From NCBI GenBank assembly GCA_964017185.1, contig OZ024875.1, forward strand, positions 27,785,456 through 27,849,455: 64,000 nucleotides of DNA, in the 5' to 3' direction. A program made the translations under genes and the position numbers. Positions 58,549 through 64,000 of the stretch are shown one piece after another. A model generated the notes under the pieces. That model saw only the letters and a list, made by a program, of their open reading frames with translations, ran no database searches and had not been told where the DNA came from. Positions within the stretch are counted from its first letter, which is position 1; every line of letters starts with the position of its first letter. The DNA comes from Rugalucina vietnamica (Eukaryota; Mollusca; Bivalvia; Lucinida; Lucinidae).

Positions 58549-59424
58549 CACATGGAAATAAGTTAGGGAACACCTGTAATATGACTACCAACTTTGGACT
58601 GTATATATCCTTCTTTGTAAAAATTATGAAGAATGTTTTGACATTTTTTCAGAATCTGTAGTCTCCAAAGCTGCTTCTATGTGAAAATGGTTAGCACCAA
58701 ACATAAACTGCGGCGGAGTGCGGCCGTCTTTGATTTAGAAAATGTTTGCTGAATTTAAGAAACGCACTGCTAGTCTTTGCGATAACTTCATTATTTGAAC
58801 TCACATTGTCGTAATTTTTCGTAAGCATAAAGCTGAGACATTGCTTGTGGAACTTTGATAATAAATTCTTTATTTTCTGACCGACTGTTGGCGGTAGGTC
58901 CATACTTTTCATGTCCACGTTTTGTTCTTTGGGTATACATATTCGATATGACCCTTTAGGAATGTAAACATGTACGTTCTGGTTATGGTGTCCTAGCGAA
59001 ATCATTCTTTTACGGCTTTATTTGCAAAATATCCAAGAATTTTGCTTTCCATAGAAACTAATGCAAACTGTTGATTTTGTATGATTATTTGGTTTGGAGA
59101 TTTAGGTCCGAAGTCGTTTATTCATTCAAAACGATCAGATTCAACATTTTATTCCTGTTTTGCTTTCAAAAATTGAGTTTTGCGCAACTGCAGAAGCAAA
59201 AAGACAAACTTGTATTCAGTAAAAGTGGAGTTTTTCACATATGGCATATTGTATCCTCTGTAGCACAAAGACAAAATGTTTTGAATTTCCATAAATTGGT
59301 CTGTAGCTAGGCCAAGGTATGAAATATATGTGATAAAAATTTCAGTATCGCCAGAAAAAAGGAAAATGGATTTTTTCGAACTTTCCTCAAGAGCTAAAAG
59401 TGTTCCCTAACTTATTTCCATGTG
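58549..59424. mobile_element. Tc1/mariner-like non-autonomous element, 25-bp perfect TIRs, TA flanks
   Basis: CACATGGAAATAAGTTAGGG then AACAC (58549-58573) is repeated exactly, inverted, at 59400-59424, with TA on both sides (58547-58548, 59425-59426). The TIR pattern (AAGTTARG.A.CAC) resembles that of the element at 43031. Two interior frames (104 codons minus, 79 codons plus) show no transposase motif, so the element is non-autonomous or decayed. Confidence 0.8.
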
Positions 59425-59426
59425 TA

Positions 59427-59460
59427 TATTTATGTACACATGCTCATATATTAATAGTAT

Positions 59461-59505
<45 letters not shown>

Positions 59506-59820
59506 TGATAGTAGACTAGTAGTATAGTAGACTTCATAGTCAATATGAAGACAATGTTCATTACAATAATAATAACAAAAGCAAGTCAAAGGAAAAAATC
59601 AAGCAAAAAATTTAGTGAGAAAAAATACATCAAAACAAAAACAAAAAGTGATTTATGAGTAATCTCGTAATGTAGAGGTAGATCTACATTAGAATAAAAA
59701 TAAGTTTACAAAAATGAAAAGATTCCCCTGTGAGATGGGAGCAGGGCGCAGGCAAACCGGGACACACAAAACCGAACTCCTGACACAGTAGACACACTAA
59801 TCGTGGAGACCATTTTTGAC
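59427..59820. other. Spacer with (TAA)n microsatellite
   Basis: (ATA)n runs 59463-59505. The rest is A-rich non-coding sequence. Confidence 0.8.
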
Positions 59821-60140
59821 TTAAAAGCGATGTGTGTTGTAAATATACTTATGCACTGCTTGGAAAATGAGAACACTTGTTTCATAAGATAAAGTCAAGT
59901 CACCATACAAGAAGAGAGTTAACGAAGGGGCACTGTATCTAGAAATTTCATTTAAAAGCTCAATTCGTTGTTGCGTAAAGTTTGGACAATGAAAGAAATA
60001 ATGCTGAGTATCTTCCAAACTACCACAAACACACAAGGGAGAATTGGATATACTCTTAATAAAGAGGTCAAGGTTTAGTGAACTGCAGTTAGTTCTTAAT
60101 TTATTATGTAAGATTTGAACGTTGCGTTTTTGCCAGTATA
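59821..60140 (-). pseudogene. LINE ORF2, C-terminal remnant 3
   Basis: The minus strand reads YWQKRNVQILHNKLRTNCSS, LNLDLF, SPLCVCGSLEDTQHYFFHCP and ends VHKYIYNTHRF at 59821. C-x-CG..ED..H.....C with an upstream HNKLR.NCSSLN is typical of the C-terminal part of non-LTR retrotransposon polymerases. Upstream frame is lost beyond about 60140. The tail after the stop is non-coding. Confidence 0.8.
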
Positions 60141-60645
60141 ATAATACTTAGGGACTTGTACATTGTCCTTTTAGTATTTGAAAGCATCAGTTGATTGTAA
60201 ATGTTTAGCTTCATTGGGCAGCTTATTCCATGCTCTTACAGTGGAAGGTAGGAATTAGTTATAATAAATAGTTGATTCTGTTTTGATCGTTTGTAGGTCA
60301 TTTGCATTTCTAAGATTATAACGAGAAATGCTACTTACTTCACATAATTCGGCCTTTTATGCTCCAGGTGCCCCTTTAAGTGCTTCAATGTGATTAAGTT
60401 AGTCACTATGCTTCTGATTAAGGAATGTCGCCTAAAACGTGTCTGTAATTTTGACAGGCGGGTATTTATTCTCCATAACATTTAAAACATACAGCACTTA
60501 CTAGTCGTTGGGAAACCAGCGCCCTTCAACTACCATGGCTTTTTCTTAACTGCACGTTACGACGGCATCCATATAGTGTACAAATGTCTGCCAGTTTCAG
60601 TCCCTGGTCTCAATGTAGGCTGCACGTAATCTACCAAAACGTCAT
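60141..60645. other. Non-coding spacer, perhaps decayed LINE
   Basis: Lies directly upstream (on the minus strand) of the LINE remnant but carries no readable frame. Confidence 0.35.
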
Positions 60646-61250
60646 GTGAATGTTAAGTTGTATCATTGTATATTTGTAAACGTAAATCTATTTCTCATGG
60701 TATACGGAAAAAAGGGTAATGACAAACGTAACCGGTGCGCTATAATGAAATTGAACACTTCCCTTAATGATTTAGCTGTTAAACTAAGGATCCACGGTCG
60801 ACATCAAATGCTTTCTTATCTTAGTTCTCTACCTATTGCTGTATTACGTTCCTTGGACACAGAGGGTAATGGATTTTACGATAGAATCCATCAAATGTAT
60901 GACGCTGCACTGTTAACAAGATGTTATACTCAGCATGCTCTTCGTCCATTTATCGATTCCGAATTTAATCGCATTAGACGTTTTATTAAAATTCCTTTCA
61001 TTGATAAAGGAATTGACTTTATTGATTTACCCAGCATCTTCCATGATAAATCTGTGATACAGGCTTTACCTACGTACTTTCAAAATTCAGAACCTCTTAT
61101 TATTTGTTACAAATATAATAAACCAGTCAGAAATACTATTTTTTAAAAAATTCAATAAACTTGTTTCTGATCTTGATATCCATGATAATACTCCTAAGTC
61201 TTGAGATTGTAAAGGTTAAAAATATGTTTATCAACCAGCCGGACATATAC
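60646..61250 (+). pseudogene. Penelope-like element protein, N-terminal half
   Basis: A 166-codon frame (60646-61146) reads DAALLTRCYTQHALRPFIDS, then IPFIDKGIDFIDLPSIF, LPTYFQNSEP and YKYNKPVRNTIF. A shifted frame then continues KFNKLVSDLDIHDNTPKS, a stop, and QPAGHI before homology ends near 61250. I recognise this as the region preceding the RT core in a group of Penelope-like proteins from invertebrates; the match is from memory of the family, not a search. It does not overlap the part of the RT present at 11834-13448, so whether they are the same element cannot be decided here. Confidence 0.6.
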
Positions 61251-61326
61251 AGAAAGTGGACAAAAGTATTCGTCACTTTTTAAAATTCCATAGACTTCAA
61301 TGTATTTTCATGTTTACAAGAAACAT

Positions 61327-61484
61327 TGGTTAATTGGTTAATTGGGGTTTAACGTCCCACCAACAGCTAAGGTCATATGGAGACGGGACCTCGGTTTATA
61401 GTCCCATCCGACAGACTGGAGACGCCCGGAATCGAACCTGCGACCCCTGGTTTACAAGGCGAGTGACATAACCACTGCACCGCC
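61327..61484 (-). mobile_element. tRNA-derived SINE, family 2, copy 2
   Basis: The minus strand begins GGCGGTGCAGTGGTTATGTC (A box), B box GGTTCGATTCC, then TCTCCAGTCTGTCGGATGGG, CATATGACCTTAGCTGTTGG and GACGTTAAACCCCAATTAAC. A 9-bp target duplication AAGAAACAT flanks it (61318-61326, 61485-61493). It matches 41471-41612 inverted. Confidence 0.9.
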
Positions 61485-61503
61485 AAGAAACATAAGGATT
61501 ATG

Positions 61504-61614
61504 ATTTAACTTTCAAATGACACCAAAATCATGAAAATATGTTGACAAGAAGTGGCAGGATGCCACTTCTGGTCAACATATTTTCATGATTTTGGTGTCA
61601 TTTGAAAGTTAAAT
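61504..61614. repeat. Near-perfect 111-nt palindrome (54-bp stem, 3-nt loop)
   Basis: Left arm 61504-61557 and right arm 61561-61614 are reverse complements at 53 of 54 positions (one A/C difference in GTTGACAAGAAG/CTTCTGGTCAAC), with GGA between. It could form a long RNA hairpin or a cruciform. Confidence 0.95.
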
Positions 61615-62469
61615 AAATATAGTCGGCCATGCTTGATTCCTCCGATAACTCATGATGGCATTTTTTGTTAATGCTCGGCATCCAGGCTAGAAGTATTCCT
61701 TAGGCTACTACAAACAACATAGGGCCGGATGCCCAGCGTGAATTTGCGTTTTAAGGTCATAGTGAGGTCAAAGGTCAACTTAGTGCATTTTGTAAGAAAA
61801 ATCAACATAATTTCATAATGTATGTACATTTTTGTCACGAAAATGTTACAAAACAACTGGTAGTTCCTATAAAATGGCCCAGAAGCTTGCCACAAGGATT
61901 AAACTGACACATGAGTTTATATACAGAAAGGTCAGAGGTCAAACTGGTGCAAATATGCTGAAAATGCTTACACATAAAACCACTTCCTTTCTATAACACA
62001 ATATGTTAATTTAATTATGAATGTAACAATTGTAAATAGACATAGTGTTATGCAGAGGGCTGAGGATTGCCATTTACGTTTGTTTAAAGTAGTAAAAATA
62101 CCGTATTTGTGCTTATAAAGCACCCCAGGTTTGAACTTAAATCGCACTGTGTCAATACAAAATAAAATGCTACAACTAAACTTGATGTAACCTGGTCCTA
62201 TAAAGTTTTCAATGCACTTCTAGTATGATTTGGGAAATATAAGTCCTGCTTATGTAATAAACCTTGTCATGAATGCCCACATTGTCCAACAATGAACACA
62301 TTGACATGGTGTAAAATAACATTTTTCACGCCCACCCCAAATGTGATTAAAAAAAATTGGCTGTTCTTACAAAAATACTCATATTCCAAAATAGTGTGCG
62401 CGAATATACTATGTTGGTCTGGTCTCACAGTAACGCATGGACATTGCAATGTTACATAAATACCTAATA
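61615..62469. other. Unique non-coding stretch
   Basis: No recognised feature. Confidence 0.35.
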
Positions 62470-63142
62470 TTCAAACCATTGAACTTCCTTATTCATGTAT
62501 TAATAATAAAAATGACATAACAAATTGGAGAAAAATCGTAAAAAAATTAGGGGATATACGTACAAAAATCACGTGTATCAGGGCTGAAGATAAACCTAGG
62601 ATGCTGAAAGTAGTATAAAATGAAACTAAGGAAACGAACTATCACCCACAATTCTGATGCAAGAACAATCTAATCTTCAATCTCATGAATATTAATAAAA
62701 ATTTAGAATTAGGAAATAAAAATGAAAAAATAAACGGGTAATCCTACAAAATGACTTGTATCTCGGCAACCAAAAGTCTTAAAGTGCTGAAAATGGTATC
62801 AACTGATTGCTAGGACAATGTTCTATAATTTCTATTATCTAAATAATAATCTAAATAATCTAGATATATAAATATGTTTGTTGTATGAATATAAGAAAGA
62901 TATTTTTAGAGAACAATCACTGAATAATAACGGGCTATACCATTAAAACCGCATATGTCTCGACTGCCACTAGCCCTAGAAAGCTCAAAGTGGCATCAAA
63001 TAAATGCTAGGAGAATGTTTTATTGCCTTTGTTCAGATATTTAAAACAAGACAAGGCAATTTTCTTCGAACACAACCTTCAATTTTCTATTATTTTCATG
63101 ATTTTTTTTAGTTTTTTGCTTAGTATTCACAACAATCAATAA
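62470..63142 (+). repeat. 187-bp repeat units, plus orientation
   Basis: GGGGATATACGTACAAAAATC-type text (62552), ATCCTACAAAATGACTTGTA (62742) with TCTCGGCAACCAAAAGTC, and GGGCTATACCATTAAAACC (62933) mark successive diverged units. Confidence 0.75.
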
Positions 63143-63386
63143 CATATGAGCCTGTGCGTGAGAAAACCAACAATTTGGGTTCCGACCAGGTCCGACACAA
63201 ACCGGGCTGTACAGTCACAGAAGCAGGCTAGAAGCTTGAAATTTTGGATTTAGGAAGAAGAGGGATTGTACTATCCGTGTAGCGAAAACAAAGGCGCTGA
63301 TCAGCTTCGCGGTTACCGCGAAGCTGATCTGCGTCTTTGTTTTCGCCAAAGCATTTTGTTGGTTTTCCCATGCGGCGGCTCATATG
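63143..63386. mobile_element. MITE with internal palindrome, copy 2 (complete)
   Basis: CATATGAGCC...GAGAAAACCAACAAT at the left and the inverted ...TTGTTGGTTTTC...GGCTCATATG at the right bound a 244-bp unit. The inner hairpin 63282-63346 has outer arms GCGAAAACAAAGGCGC / GCGTCTTTGTTTTCGC and a perfect inner stem GATCAGCTTCGCGGT-T-ACCGCGAAGCTGATC. It sits at the point where 187-bp repeats change from plus to minus. Confidence 0.88.
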
Positions 63387-63399
63387 GTTTATTTATAAG

Positions 63400-64000
63400 A
63401 CTACACAAGACAATATGTCAATAGTGCATTGTACAAGCATTCTATTGGTACCATTTTCAGGGCTTTAAGGGTATTGGCAGCCCAGATATATGTTATTTTG
63501 TTGGTATACCCTCTTCATTTTCGGTGATTTTCTTTTTCTAATTTATAAAGTTCCCATTCATATCCATACGACAAAAATATCTAATAATTTATATATCTGA
63601 TTACATGAGTATAGAACATTGTCCAAGTAATCGTTTTAATCAGTCGATTTCAATTACAGCCTTCTATGTCTAACAGTAAGCAAGATACATGGTTTTTACA
63701 TGGTTTTCGTCTTAATTCTTCCTCATTTTTACTCCACTTTCTAAAGATTTTATTAATGGTAATGAATAAAAAAATCCAATGACATAAATTGTAGTACAGG
63801 GTGGTTTAATATTGCCAAAACAACCATTTGATACCATTTCCAGCACCTTAGCGCTTTTGGTTACCGAGATACAAGTCATTTTGTATGTTAACCTGTTTAA
63901 TTTTTTCATTTTTTATCTCTTTTTCTATTGTTTTTATTAATATTCATGAGATCAGATTATTCTATTACCAGAGTTCAGAGCGATTGCCATAGCATTCATT
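63400..64000 (-). repeat. 187-bp repeat units, minus orientation (runs off the window)
   Basis: TATTGGTACCATTTTCAGGG (63443), TTTTGTTGGTATACCCTCTT (63496), GATACCATTTCCAGCACC (63829) and TTTTATTAATATTCATGAGA (63933) are reverse-sense landmarks of the repeat. Confidence 0.78.

Overview
The window is AT-rich, intron-or-intergenic-like eukaryotic DNA built almost entirely of mobile elements and their debris. I found no convincing host protein-coding gene. Reverse-transcriptase fragments, tRNA-derived SINEs, tandem-repeat elements resembling the 'pearl' type known from bivalves, a conserved set of palindromic MITEs and hammerhead-ribozyme repeats next to Penelope-like retroelements together suggest a metazoan, most likely a bivalve mollusc. 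That identification is inference; nothing here names a species.

The most interesting content is a set of ten hammerhead ribozyme (HHR) motifs. Four lie in a ~370-bp tandem array (4580-5795, minus strand), three in a 391-bp tandem array (38996-39879, minus), two in a decayed array (56628-57199, minus) and one in a solitary copy (50750-50982, plus). The architecture fits retrozymes, small non-autonomous retroelements known in animals and thought to use the machinery of Penelope-like elements (PLEs). The window also holds PLE pieces: an RT-containing copy with frameshifts (about 11215-13470, minus), a 5'-truncated copy (30866-31930, plus), two 3'-tail fragments (47337-47695 minus, 55617-56152 plus) and an N-terminal half (60646-61250, plus). 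The 391-bp retrozyme monomers share a 24-nt exact block with the PLE 3' end, in the same sense.

The second theme is inverted structure. Region 3735-16625 has termini that are inverted copies of each other, with a diverged ~187-bp tandem repeat in plus orientation on the left and minus on the right. Nested in it are retrozyme array 1, a 147-bp-period tandem element (8600-9350), a PLE (11215-13470) and a 528-bp insertion with a 9-bp target duplication (14747-15274). A related 5-kb unit spans 36250-41230 and holds retrozyme array 2. Other inverted or TIR-bounded units are: an ATTCATTA-rich element (2279-3458) and a short MITE (3461-3640); an ACGTC-rich 2-kb element (25079-27043); nested CTAG- and TTAA-flanked foldbacks (27824-29711); a 200-bp MITE (34860-35059); two TA-flanked Tc1/mariner-like shells (43031-43945, 58549-59424); a 4.5-kb TIR element (44912-49448) enclosing a 2.26-kb long inverted repeat (46344-48604); a foldback with 43-bp iterated ends (52590-53668); and a 111-nt palindrome with one mismatch (61504-61614).

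Other relics are three LINE C-terminal fragments (27151-27351, 57754-58156, 59821-60140; all minus), four to five SINE copies, three copies of a MITE with a very strong internal hairpin (1120-1352, 47796-47900, 63143-63386) and several microsatellites. Remaining stretches (about 16.6-20.2, 31.9-34.8, 41.6-43.0, 49.5-52.5 and 53.7-55.6 kb) look like unique non-coding DNA. Long open frames there show no recognisable domain.
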